Positions 7,843 to 16,499 of a stretch of DNA of 64,000 nt are shown here, piece by piece. Made by a program: the position numbers and the translations under genes. Every line of letters starts with the position of its first letter. Position 1 is the stretch's first letter. The stretch is taken from contig NZ_FUYE01000008.1 of assembly GCF_900167535.1 (NCBI RefSeq), forward strand, positions 1 through 64,000. Reading direction: 5' to 3'. The notes under the pieces were generated by a model. The model had not been told where the DNA came from and did no database searches. It was given only the letters and a program-made list of their open reading frames with translations. The DNA comes from Prosthecobacter debontii (GTDB lineage Bacteria > Verrucomicrobiota > Verrucomicrobiia > Verrucomicrobiales > Verrucomicrobiaceae).

Positions 7843-9294
7843 TCAAGCAAACATCAGCCTACCAATCACGACTGACATGGTTAGGCCAACGAAATCGGCT
7901 GTCAGTCCCGCAGCTAAGGCATGCCGAGTCTTGCGGATGCTGATCGAGCCGAAATAGACTGCCAGCACATAGAAGGTCGTCTCCGTGGAACCAAACATGA
8001 TGGCGGCGGTGTATTTGATGTACTCCAGGATGTCGCTACGAGCCAAGAGTTCATTGAGAATACCCAGAGAGCCACTGCCGCTGAGCGGCCTCATGAGGGC
8101 CATGGGCAGAAGCTCCACCGGGAAAGCAATGAGATTGAGCACGGGGGTGAGGACGTATTCCAGAATCAAGAGGGCACCAGAACTGCGGAAGATGGCCAGT
8201 GCGGCCAGCATGGCGACCAGGAAAGGCATGATTCGGGTCGCCACCGAGAACCCCTCCTTGGCACCCTCCACAAATTCTTCATACACCTTCACGCCTCGGA
8301 TTAAAGCGACCCCGAGGGTGATGACGAGCAGCAGAGGAATCGCGACACCAGACGCGCCATCCATCAGACGGCGTAGCGGGCTCGCCTGTGCCGTGGCGTC
8401 AGCCGTGACGGCAGCGCTTGCAGCTTTAGCTTCGGCTGCGCGCTGATCTGCCGCAGCCATCACCTGGGAAAGGCCCGTGGCCTCCAATACCCCTTGGCGT
8501 AGGCTCGGAGCGGCGAGTTCCAGGACAACCCCACCTGCAAAAAGAACCAGTAACAGCATGAATAGAAAGCGAGCTTTCGGCGTAGCGCGCTGCGGATGTT
8601 CTTCAGCCACGTCCACCGCCGTGGGGCCCGGGGCTGCAACGTCAGAACCGGGATTGGGAGCGGTTAAGGACACATGGGGCGGAGAAGACTGTGGCTGAAT
8701 ACGGAAAACGGGCAACTTTTGCAAAGCCTTCGCCACGAAAATAGCCGTAAGGGTCGTGCAGGCAGTGGCGAGAATGGTTGGCACGATGATCTGGTAAGCC
8801 CCCTTCACGCCTGCAGCGCTGAGGTAGTTAATCACCGTCATGGGGATGAGGGTAAAGGCGGCGGTGTTCATGGCCAGGAAGGTGACCATGGCGTTGCTGG
8901 CCGTATCCTTATGCGGGTTCAGTTCCTGAAGATGCGTCATCGCCTTCAAGCCGAGAGGCGTGGCATTGTTGCCTAACCCCAGCATATTGGCCGCCAGATT
9001 CATGATCATGGCGCTCATCGCAGGATGGTCACGCGGCACATCCGGGAAAAGACGAGTCATAATCGGGGCCAAAGCGCGGGCCGCTAACTCGAGCAGGCCG
9101 GCTTTCTCCATGAGCCGCATGATGCCGAGCCAAAACATCATCATGCCCGCCAGTGGCAGGGCGATATCCATCACGGCCGTCTTCGAGATATTGAGGGCAG
9201 AGGTGATGACGCCACTGTCTCCCGTGAACCTTCCGAGCAATCCAGCGACGAGTAGGCCGATGAGAATGAGTGACGCCCAGATATAATTCAGCAT
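7843..9294 (-). CDS. SpmA-SpmB-like fused nucleoside-recognition (Gate) membrane protein
   Basis: The product of about 483 residues has two hydrophobic halves joined by a hydrophilic Pro/Ala-rich linker. The N-terminal half (from MLNYIWASLILIGLLVAGLL) carries Gate-domain features such as GMMMFWLGIMRLMEKAG and NMLGLGNNATPLGLKAM, as in SpmA; the C-terminal half (PLLLVITLGVALIRGVKVYEEF onward, with MRPLSGSGSLGILNEL) matches SpmB. In Bacillus these are separate spore maturation proteins, but fused forms occur in non-sporulating Gram-negatives with unknown role. The frame is open up to 9471, but that would overlap the divergent regulator gene, so ATG 9294 is preferred. Confidence 0.8.
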   Translation of the reverse strand: MLNYIWASLILIGLLVAGLLGRFTGDSGVITSALNISKTAVMDIALPLAGMMMFWLGIMRLMEKAGLLELAARALAPIMTRLFPDVPRDHPAMSAMIMNLAANMLGLGNNATPLGLKAMTHLQELNPHKDTASNAMVTFLAMNTAAFTLIPMTVINYLSAAGVKGAYQIIVPTILATACTTLTAIFVAKALQKLPVFRIQPQSSPPHVSLTAPNPGSDVAAPGPTAVDVAEEHPQRATPKARFLFMLLLVLFAGGVVLELAAPSLRQGVLEATGLSQVMAAADQRAAEAKAASAAVTADATAQASPLRRLMDGASGVAIPLLLVITLGVALIRGVKVYEEFVEGAKEGFSVATRIMPFLVAMLAALAIFRSSGALLILEYVLTPVLNLIAFPVELLPMALMRPLSGSGSLGILNELLARSDILEYIKYTAAIMFGSTETTFYVLAVYFGSISIRKTRHALAAGLTADFVGLTMSVVIGRLMFA

Positions 9295-9409
9295 GCCGCC
9301 AAGAGGAATGCCTGAAGAAGAAGATTCAACCCGAACTTTACTTGAAATGAGTGCATCGCCAGTTCCCCTGAAAACGTTCTTGCCGTAAGATACTTTGTAA
9401 ACTTGATCT

Positions 9410-10345
9410 ATGCATTCCACCATCCAGGCCGCGAGTATCCGCAGTGGGTTGAGCCCACACGTCATCCGCATCTGGGAACGGCGTTATGAGGCGCTGACAC
9501 CGACCCGGACAGGCACGAACCGTCGCATGTATTCCGAGGACGACATCTCCAGACTGGTCCTCCTGAGAGAGCTGACAGAAAAAGGCCATCGGATCGGCAG
9601 CATCGCCCACTTGAGCTCCGAAGAGCTAGATAGCCTGCTCAAAAAGTCCCTCACCGAGTGCGTTTCTCTACGGGTCAGTTTCTCCGTGGATTCCATGGGC
9701 GATGAAGACACCGAACACGGCTATGTCGTCCTATGCAGTGAAGCGGCTAAAAATTACGACTCGGACCGTTTACGCAGATTGCTCCTCCGTGCCCGTCTTC
9801 AGTTTGGCCAGCGAGCTCTCATTCTCCGAGTCATCTGCCCTCTCATCGCCCACATCGGAGAATCTTGGCAAGCCGGGGAGATGCGCCCAAGTCATGAGCA
9901 CATTGCGACAGCCGTGATTCGTGAGATTCTAATGACCCCAGTCCCTGGCAGCACTGTGGCCACGAATGCACCTGAATTGGTGGTCTCGACTTTATCCGGG
10001 GAGGTGCATGAACTGGGGGCACTGCTGGTAGCCGCCTCGGCGCGGGACCTGGGCTGGAGAGTCGCCTATCTCGGACCCAATCTGCCTACCGAGGAAATCG
10101 TGGTCTGTGCCCGGGCTCGCCGGGTTCGAGCTGTGGCTGTCAGCCTCGTCTATCCAGATCAATGTCCAATCATTGAAGAAAAGCTGGTGAAACTGCGAAA
10201 CTTGCTGCCCGAATCCATCGCCCTCGTTGTGGGGGGGCGCGCAGCCCCTGGTTATCAAGAGAGGCTTCAGCTAAGCAATGTCTGGTGGGGGCAGGATCTG
10301 GACAGCCTTGACCGGATTTTAAATGAACTGTCCACCACAAGGTGA
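9410..10345 (+). CDS. CarH/LitR-like B12-dependent MerR-family regulator
   Basis: A 311-residue regulator. Residues 5-75 form a MerR helix-turn-helix (RSGLSPHVIRIWERRY). Residues 110-175 look like the helical bundle that caps adenosylcobalamin, with the W-x9-EH motif (Trp153, Glu163, His164). Residues 185-305 form a Rossmann-type B12-binding domain with ExHxxG (Glu198, His200, Gly203). In CarH these residues bind AdoB12 and make DNA binding light-sensitive, so this protein is a plausible photoreceptor-repressor. It is divergent from the SpmAB-like gene and 53 bases upstream of the FAH-family gene; its targets are unknown. No carotenoid genes occur in the window. Confidence 0.88.
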   Translation: MHSTIQAASIRSGLSPHVIRIWERRYEALTPTRTGTNRRMYSEDDISRLVLLRELTEKGHRIGSIAHLSSEELDSLLKKSLTECVSLRVSFSVDSMGDEDTEHGYVVLCSEAAKNYDSDRLRRLLLRARLQFGQRALILRVICPLIAHIGESWQAGEMRPSHEHIATAVIREILMTPVPGSTVATNAPELVVSTLSGEVHELGALLVAASARDLGWRVAYLGPNLPTEEIVVCARARRVRAVAVSLVYPDQCPIIEEKLVKLRNLLPESIALVVGGRAAPGYQERLQLSNVWWGQDLDSLDRILNELSTTR

Positions 10346-10397
10346 CTCTGAGGTTTGACACGGGAGGTGCACCCGCTACGCTCGGCTTTACCCAGCC

Positions 10398-11225
10398 ATG
10401 CATCTCTATCGCACCACACACGGCGTCTATCTCTACAACGATCCACATTGGTATCGCCTCGCCGACTTCGAATGGGATGCATTATTCAATCATGAAAATC
10501 TGCATGCCTACCTGGAAGAGGTCGCCAGCACCTACACCGCTGTTCCGGAACCAGCCGCAGATACCCTCCTGGCACCGATCTCCTCGCAAGAAGTTTGGGC
10601 CGCCGGTGTGACCTATTTCCGCAGCCGCACGGCACGCATGGAAGAGAGTAAGGATGCCGGAGGCGGCACCTTCTATGACCGTGTGTATGAGGCTGTGAGA
10701 CCCGAGATCTTTTTCAAAGCCACTCCACAACGTGTGGCCCACCCAGGACAGTCCATGCATCTGCGCAGCGACTCCACCTGGATGGTGCCAGAACCGGAGT
10801 TGACGCTGGCCATCAACAATCAAGGGCAGATCATCGGTTATACCGTCGGCAACGATCTTTCCTGCCGGGACATCGAGGGGGAAAACCCGCTGTATCTCCC
10901 CCAGGCCAAATGTTTCAAACTCTGCGCAGCCGTGGGCCCCTGCCTCCTGATCACTCAAGCGGCATTGCCCCAAGAGACCCGCATCCAGCTTAAGATCCAA
11001 CGCAGGGGAGAAACGGTCTTTGAAGGTCAAGCCACTCTGGATCAACTGAAGCGCACCCCGAGCGAACTGGCAGGCTTCCTTTATCAGGACAATACCTTCC
11101 CCACCGGAGCCCTGCTGATGACAGGAACCGGAATTGTCCCGGGTGACGAATTTACCCTGCAACGGGGTGATCTGGTCAGCATCACGATTGACGGGATCGG
11201 CACTCTCGTGAATCCGATGGGCTAA
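10398..11225 (+). CDS. FAH-family hydrolase/dehydratase, 2-keto-3-deoxy-sugar-acid dehydratase-like
   Basis: A 275-residue protein of the fumarylacetoacetate hydrolase fold. The metal-binding acids lie in VPEPELTL (near residue 133) and [11 protein letters not shown] (near 155), and a lysine-bearing IFFKATP segment sits near 108. The order of motifs resembles 2-keto-3-deoxy-D-arabinonate or -xylonate dehydratases (KdaD, XylX), which make 2-oxoglutarate semialdehyde. The assignment is strengthened by the next gene, an NADP-type aldehyde dehydrogenase that uses exactly that product. Fumarylacetoacetase activity is less likely because the protein is shorter and lacks the N-terminal SH3-like domain. 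It is probably co-transcribed with both neighbours. Confidence 0.75.
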   Translation: MHLYRTTHGVYLYNDPHWYRLADFEWDALFNHENLHAYLEEVASTYTAVPEPAADTLLAPISSQEVWAAGVTYFRSRTARMEESKDAGGGTFYDRVYEAVRPEIFFKATPQRVAHPGQSMHLRSDSTWMVPEPELTLAINNQGQIIGYTVGNDLSCRDIEGENPLYLPQAKCFKLCAAVGPCLLITQAALPQETRIQLKIQRRGETVFEGQATLDQLKRTPSELAGFLYQDNTFPTGALLMTGTGIVPGDEFTLQRGDLVSITIDGIGTLVNPMG

Positions 11226-11275
11226 GCTTGCAAGCCACCTCCCCCACTTCTTTTACCCGCCCTTTCCCCTGCCCC

Positions 11276-12865
11276 ATGATCACCGGACACCAACTCATCG
11301 CCGGCCGCGAAGCCCCTTGCGACCACGCCCCCTATCACGCTGTCAATCCCACCACCAACGAGTCTCTGGAGCCAGCTTTCTGTGAAGCGACCACCGCCCA
11401 GGCAGACGAAGCGCTTCGGGCAGCCGATGGAGCCTTTGATGCTCTGCGCAGTGCCGCCCCAGAACAACGTGCTCAGTTTCTAGAAACACTGGCTGACGAA
11501 ATCTTGGCACTCGGAGACACGCTGCTTGAGCGTGCCCATGCCGAGACGGCACTCCCCATGGCCCGCCTCACGGGTGAGCGGGGTCGAGCCATCAATCAGT
11601 GCAAGATGTTTGCCACGCTGATTCGAGAAGGTTCCTGGGCTGATGCCACCATCGACCGTGCGCTGCCGGACCGCCAGCCCCTGCCAAAGCCGGACGTCCG
11701 TAAGGTGCTGCTCCCCATCGGCCCCGTGGTGGTCTTTGGTGCCAGTAACTTTCCCTTCGCCATCGGCGTCATCGGCACGGATACCGTCTGCGCCTTGGCG
11801 GCCGGATGCCCTGTGGTGGTGAAAGCCCACCCCGCTCATCCCGGAACCTGTGAATTGCTCGCTCGCGCCGTCTTCAGTGCTCTACGCAAGACGGGGCTGC
11901 CAGACGCCTGTTTCTCCATGCTGCATGGCCGTGGCACCGAGATCGGCATTGAGTTGGTGAAACATCCACTTACACAAGCCGTGGCCTTCACTGGCTCGCT
12001 CCGTGGGGGTCGCGCCCTCATGGACGTGGCGGCGGCACGTCCCCAGCCGATCCCCTTCTACGGCGAGATGGGTTCCATCAACCCCGTCTTTGTCTTGCCA
12101 GGTGCCCTGAAGGAAAATGCCGCCAAAGTGGCCGAGGCATACGTCACCTCCGTGACCATGGGCGTGGGGCAATTTTGCACCAACCCTGCCATCGTCCTTG
12201 GGCTGCAGAGTCCGGAGCTGAGCCAGTTTGTCGAAAAAGCTGGAGAGTTCGCTCAAAAAGTGGCTCCGCAATCCATGCTGCATAGGGGCATCTGTGAGAG
12301 CTATGATGCCGGCACCGCCGTGTGGGCCACCATCAATGGGCTGCAATTGGCCGGCCAATCCTCCGCCGAACCTAACCATGAAGCCACCCAGGCGGCCTGC
12401 CGCATCTACACCACCACCCTGGATGTGCTGGAATCTCACGAAGAACTACGCCGCGAGGTCTTCGGCCCCTGCTCAATCGTCACCCAGTGCCCCACTCAGG
12501 AAGAGATGCTTAACTTTGCCCGAGGGCTGGAAGGTCAACTCACGGCAGCTGTCCATGGCACGCCGGACGACCTGCGCGAACACGCGGCCCTCATCCGTGT
12601 CCTGGAGCGCAAAGTCGGACGCATCATTTTCAATGGGTTCGGCACCGGCATCGAGCCCTGCCCTTCCATGCACCATGGAGGCCCTTATCCCGCCGCAAGT
12701 CACAGCTACTTCACCAGCATCGGCACCGACAGCATCTACCGCTTCGTGCGTCCGGTCTGCTATCAGGGTTTCCCCGATGACTGCCTGCCTGAAGCCCTCC
12801 AGAATGCCAATCCCACCCAAGCACTGCGCTACGTGGACGGCAGCTACACCCGCGAAGGGTTTTAG
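11276..12865 (+). CDS. 2-oxoglutarate semialdehyde (2,5-dioxovalerate) dehydrogenase
   Basis: An aldehyde dehydrogenase of about 529 residues that would oxidise 2,5-dioxopentanoate to 2-oxoglutarate. Visible landmarks are the NADP-binding GASNFPFAIG and FTGSLRGGRALM segments, the general-base Glu in FYGEMGSINP, and the nucleophile Cys in GVGQFCTNP. The frame is open from a TTG at 11228, but MITGHQLIAGRE at 11276 is the usual family start. That ATG follows a long C/T-rich stretch with no Shine-Dalgarno. It starts 50 bases after the FAH-family gene and is the last gene of the trio; a hairpin follows. Confidence 0.85.
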   Translation: MITGHQLIAGREAPCDHAPYHAVNPTTNESLEPAFCEATTAQADEALRAADGAFDALRSAAPEQRAQFLETLADEILALGDTLLERAHAETALPMARLTGERGRAINQCKMFATLIREGSWADATIDRALPDRQPLPKPDVRKVLLPIGPVVVFGASNFPFAIGVIGTDTVCALAAGCPVVVKAHPAHPGTCELLARAVFSALRKTGLPDACFSMLHGRGTEIGIELVKHPLTQAVAFTGSLRGGRALMDVAAARPQPIPFYGEMGSINPVFVLPGALKENAAKVAEAYVTSVTMGVGQFCTNPAIVLGLQSPELSQFVEKAGEFAQKVAPQSMLHRGICESYDAGTAVWATINGLQLAGQSSAEPNHEATQAACRIYTTTLDVLESHEELRREVFGPCSIVTQCPTQEEMLNFARGLEGQLTAAVHGTPDDLREHAALIRVLERKVGRIIFNGFGTGIEPCPSMHHGGPYPAASHSYFTSIGTDSIYRFVRPVCYQGFPDDCLPEALQNANPTQALRYVDGSYTREGF

Positions 12866-12888
12866 GATACACGACGTTCGATAACTAT

Positions 12889-12924
12889 GGAGCACTCTCC
12901 AGTCTCTGGAGAGTGCTCTTCCTT
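12889..12924 (+). terminator. probable terminator of the FAH/ALDH unit
   Basis: A 13-bp perfect stem GAGCACTCTCCAG/CTGGAGAGTGCTC (12890-12902 with 12906-12918) and a 3-base loop are followed by TTCCTT. The T run is short, so termination could be partial; the stem is strong in both directions. Confidence 0.65.
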
Positions 12925-12964
12925 GGCCAATCTAATAGACGGCTAACGAGACGAGAGGCCTAAC

Positions 12965-14200
12965 TCACACCACCACGGCCCACACCACCTTCAAATACCG
13001 GCTCTCGGGGCAGTTGGACATGACGGGGTGGTCCATGCCGGGGCCGGTGTGGTCGAGGATTTGCAGCTTGCGACCGTGACGGTGGGCGACGCCGACGACG
13101 AGTTCCTCGAAATCGGCGGGGGAAATGAGGCCGGAGCAGGAGCAGGTGACGAAGAGGCCGCCTCGCTTGACGAGCTGAATGGCGAGGCCGTTAAGGTCGC
13201 GGTATTTAAAGATGCCTTCCTCCTGGCTATCGCGGTGATGGATGAGTTTGGGAGGATCCAGCACGACGGTGTCCCAGAGCTCGCCGTTTTTGATCATCTG
13301 GCGGGACCAGCCGAAGGCGTCGCCCTGGGTCCAGTTGATCTTGGTTTGGTTGAGGTTGGCGTTTTGCTTGGCCTGGGCGATGGCTTTTTCATCGAGGTCC
13401 ACGCCGGTGACGTCTTCACAGCCGCCGATGATCTTGGCGGAGAGGGCAAAGCCGCCGGTGTAGGTGCAGAGATCGAGAACGCGGCCATGGGCCATCTGAC
13501 CGAAGCGGAGGCGGTTGTCGCGCTGGTCGCAGAAGAATCCCGTCTTATGACCGTCCTCGAAGTTGACGAGGTAACGGACGTCGTTTTCACGGACGCGGAC
13601 GACGCGGGGGCCGGGATCATCCACCTCGGGCACCTCGCTGATACGCATGTTTTCGATCAGGGAGATATCGGGATCGGTCTGGATGACGTGGTTGCTGGTG
13701 CCGAGTTCCTTATGAAGGAGCGGCAGCCAGCGGCGGATGCGACGCCAGACGCCGAGGGTGGTGACGAGGATGGAGAGGGTCTGAGCGTAGCGATCGACAA
13801 TGAGGCCGCTGATGCCGTCGGCATCGGAGTGGATGACGCGGTAGGCTTCGGTGGTTTTATCCAGCTTCAGGACATCACGACGCAGGCGGATGGCCTGGAG
13901 GAGGCGGGCGTCGAGATCGGCCTCGGTGAAAGGTTCACTGCCGTGATGAATGACGCGGAGAGGGACGCGGGCTTTGGGATTGAGGAAGCCAGCCCCGAAG
14001 AGGTTGCCCTCTTTGTTATAGACGTTCACCAGATCCCCAGCGGCGGCATCGTCGGAGGTGGCACCGACCATGTTGGGATAGATCGCCGGATGGTAGGAGA
14101 AATACTTCATCTGCGCCCAGGGGCGTGCCCAGTTCTCACTGCCAGCAGGCGGTGGTTTAGGGGCGGAGGCGGGACGGCGCTGAGGATAGGGACGGGACAT
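12965..14200 (-). CDS. RlmI-type 23S rRNA (cytosine-5) methyltransferase
   Basis: A 411-residue class I SAM-dependent methyltransferase. The N-terminal part (residues 25-110, with PNMVGATSDDAAAGDLVNVYNKEGN interrupted) is a PUA-like RNA-binding domain, followed by a middle EEHEE-like domain and a Rossmann domain with the SAM motif VLDLCTYTGGFAL near residue 240, VDLDEKA near 266 and the motif LDPPKL near 317. A cysteine follows in TCSCSG near 353. These match RlmI/YccW, which methylates a cytosine in 23S rRNA. A proline-rich N-terminal tail precedes the domain. It is divergent from the dipeptide epimerase gene, with start codons less than 100 bases apart. Confidence 0.85.
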   Translation of the reverse strand: MSRPYPQRRPASAPKPPPAGSENWARPWAQMKYFSYHPAIYPNMVGATSDDAAAGDLVNVYNKEGNLFGAGFLNPKARVPLRVIHHGSEPFTEADLDARLLQAIRLRRDVLKLDKTTEAYRVIHSDADGISGLIVDRYAQTLSILVTTLGVWRRIRRWLPLLHKELGTSNHVIQTDPDISLIENMRISEVPEVDDPGPRVVRVRENDVRYLVNFEDGHKTGFFCDQRDNRLRFGQMAHGRVLDLCTYTGGFALSAKIIGGCEDVTGVDLDEKAIAQAKQNANLNQTKINWTQGDAFGWSRQMIKNGELWDTVVLDPPKLIHHRDSQEEGIFKYRDLNGLAIQLVKRGGLFVTCSCSGLISPADFEELVVGVAHRHGRKLQILDHTGPGMDHPVMSNCPESRYLKVVWAVVV

Positions 14201-14289
14201 GGGCGATGCGGCTGGAATCGGCAGCTATGGCACAGGTTTTGGAGATTTCACTTCTCAATGCACAGAAACCGTCGTCATTTTGCTCCACC

Positions 14290-15270
14290 ATGCCGGAAAT
14301 CGAGCTGAAAACTCTGCGTCTGACGACCCCGTTTCGAATCGCTCACGGAGCCTCGTCGGAGCGACAGGTGCTGCGACTGCGGGAGGGCGCGGCGGTGGGC
14401 GAGGCTCCCTTTGTGCCGTATTACGCGGATCGTCCGGAGGATTCGCTGGCTTGGCTCCAGGGGGAAACGCAGGGGGAGATGCCGCGCCCGGTTCGGCTGG
14501 CTCTGGATCTTTTAAGGCTGGATCAAATGCCTGAACCGACTTGGCGGGTGGCAGAGCAGAGCCTGGGGCCGGGGAGGAAATGGGCGGAAATCCTGGCCTG
14601 TCGTTCCTTCAGCATTCCCACCGATCTGGCGGCCTTCGCGGAGCAGGTGCGGGAGACGGCGAGGCAGTTTCGCGTGCTGAAGCTGAAGCTGGGCAGTGGT
14701 GATCTGGCGCATGATGAGGCCATCGTGCGCACGGCTTCTGAGAATGCGGCTGGAGCCACACTGATGGCGGATGTGAATGGTGGCTGGACGGTGTCGCAGA
14801 CTGAAGAACTGCTGCCGAAGCTGGCCCCACATCTGGCACTGGTGGAGCAGCCGATTCATCACAACCTGGACATCGCAGGATGGCAAGCGTTGGCAGCTGT
14901 TAGACAGCGGGTGGGCTTGCCTCTGTATGCCGATGAATCGGTGCAGAATGCGGAGGATGTGCAGCGTCTGGCACTCTACGTGGATGGGGTGAATGTGAAG
15001 CTGCTGAAGTGTGCCTCTTTCACCGGTGCCGTGGAGATGATTCAGGCGACTCGGCAATGTCGGTTAGGCGTGATCCTGGGTTGCATGATCGAAAGTAGCC
15101 TGGGCACCACGGCGGCGGCGCATTTGGCACCCTGGGCGGATTATGTGGATCTGGACGGCCACCTGTATCTGGCGGATGATGATTATGTAGGCATCACTTT
15201 TGATGCCTCGGGCCATCTGCAAATGCCGGAGGGATCGGGAATCGGTGCCAAGCCGCGTCATCGTGTTTAA
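14290..15270 (+). CDS. dipeptide epimerase (enolase superfamily, L-Ala-D/L-Glu epimerase-like)
   Basis: The protein of about 326 residues has all catalytic landmarks of the muconate-lactonising/dipeptide-epimerase branch: KLKLG (KxK acid/base Lys) near residue 135, metal ligands in MADVNGGW, VEQPI and YADES, and the second Lys in VNVKL. L-Ala-D/L-Glu epimerases act in recycling murein peptides. The frame is open from 14206, but MPEIELKTLRL at 14290 is the usual family start. It lies 17 bases before an M20 peptidase gene, which supports a shared role in peptide breakdown. Other dipeptide specificities cannot be excluded. Confidence 0.85.
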   Translation: MPEIELKTLRLTTPFRIAHGASSERQVLRLREGAAVGEAPFVPYYADRPEDSLAWLQGETQGEMPRPVRLALDLLRLDQMPEPTWRVAEQSLGPGRKWAEILACRSFSIPTDLAAFAEQVRETARQFRVLKLKLGSGDLAHDEAIVRTASENAAGATLMADVNGGWTVSQTEELLPKLAPHLALVEQPIHHNLDIAGWQALAAVRQRVGLPLYADESVQNAEDVQRLALYVDGVNVKLLKCASFTGAVEMIQATRQCRLGVILGCMIESSLGTTAAAHLAPWADYVDLDGHLYLADDDYVGITFDASGHLQMPEGSGIGAKPRHRV

Positions 15271-15287
15271 AATGGAGAGCGTATCGT

Positions 15288-16499
15288 ATGAGCGACATGA
15301 TCGAAGAACTCACTGCCAGTGCCCAACGTCATTTGCCGAAAGCTCTGGAGTGGCTTCAGCGCATGGTGGAGATCAATAGCTTCACCACGAATAGCGAAGG
15401 CGTGGAGTCTTTGGGCCGACTGACAGCGGCTTGCTTTGCCCCCCTGGGCTTCACGGCGGAGCTCGTGTCTGCACGGCACTTGGAACACGGACCGCATTTG
15501 TTTCTGCGTCGGCGAGATGCTGAGAAGAAGGCTGCGCCGGTGGTCTTAGTCACGCATTTGGACACGGTTTTTCCTCCTGAGGAGGAGAAGCTCAATCACT
15601 TTCATTGGCAGGAGGAAGGCTCTCGGATTTACGGTCCGGGCACCGTGGATAACAAAGGCGGCACCGTGCTGATCTGGCTAATGCTGCGCACGCTGCGGGA
15701 TGTGTTGCCGGAGCTGTTTGAGCAGACGCATTGGCTCATCGCTGCGAATTCCGCGGAGGAAGTCATCGGCTCTGACTTCGCCGAACGGACGACTGAACGA
15801 TGTGCCGAGGGAGCGCGCTGTGTGTTGGTCTTCGAAGGTGGGCCCGTCGATAAGGCGGGATATCACATCGTAACCTCCCGCAAAGGCCGACTGGAATATC
15901 GCATCTCTTGTGAGGGAAGAGCTGCCCATGCGGGGAGCAATCACGCGGTGGGTATCAATGCCGTGGTGGAGCTAGCACGAGTGCTGCCCTATGTGCATGC
16001 GCTGAATGATCCTGACGATGGCCTAACCGTGAATGTGGCCCATGTGCAAGGTGGCACGGTGCTGAATCGCGTGCCGCATCTGGCCCAGGCTGAGCTGGAG
16101 ATGCGTGCCTTCGATCCCGTTGTGCTGGAAACCGCAGGGATGGCTCTGGAAGCCATGGCGGGCAAGACGGATGCGGGCGCGACGATCACCGTGGAGCGAA
16201 TCGGCACCACCGCCGCTTGGCCGGGAGGTGTGGAAACGCAGCGGCTTCTTGAAGCCTGGCAACAAGCGGGTGCTCAAATGCAAATCCCTGTGCTCTCCAT
16301 GGCTCGTGGTGGCCTCAGCGATGCGAACTATCTCTGTCACCTTGCGCCAACACTGGATGCCATGGGGCCTGCGGGGGGCAATGCGCATTGCTCCGAGCGC
16401 AGCGCCGATGGTAGCAAACTCCCCGAGTATGTGGAGCCGGGTTCCTTTGTGCCCAAGGCAGTGATGAACATCCTGGCGCTGATGGGGCTGCAGGGGTAG
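15288..16499 (+). CDS. M20-family metallopeptidase (carboxypeptidase G2-like)
   Basis: A 403-residue cytoplasmic zinc peptidase. The two-metal site is visible: THLDT near residue 90 (His, Asp), DNKGG near 121, the catalytic Glu-Glu pair in NSAEE near 155, and the C-terminal GPAGGNAH near 373. The insert between about 195 and 305 is the dimerisation domain (RGRAAHAGSNHAVGINAV pattern). It follows the dipeptide epimerase by 17 bases and probably hydrolyses the epimerised dipeptide or a related N-acyl amino acid. Its 3' end overlaps the convergent GNAT reading frame by 163 bases. Confidence 0.85.
   Translation: MSDMIEELTASAQRHLPKALEWLQRMVEINSFTTNSEGVESLGRLTAACFAPLGFTAELVSARHLEHGPHLFLRRRDAEKKAAPVVLVTHLDTVFPPEEEKLNHFHWQEEGSRIYGPGTVDNKGGTVLIWLMLRTLRDVLPELFEQTHWLIAANSAEEVIGSDFAERTTERCAEGARCVLVFEGGPVDKAGYHIVTSRKGRLEYRISCEGRAAHAGSNHAVGINAVVELARVLPYVHALNDPDDGLTVNVAHVQGGTVLNRVPHLAQAELEMRAFDPVVLETAGMALEAMAGKTDAGATITVERIGTTAAWPGGVETQRLLEAWQQAGAQMQIPVLSMARGGLSDANYLCHLAPTLDAMGPAGGNAHCSERSADGSKLPEYVEPGSFVPKAVMNILALMGLQG

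Noticed and set aside
12958-12964. GCCTAAC next to the RlmI-type stop codon as an attC box
   Set aside because: No inverted partner box or arm complementarity is present.
13028-14308. Long plus-strand frame opposite the RlmI-type gene
   Set aside because: Antisense artefact of a GC-rich gene; no start signal or recognisable domain.
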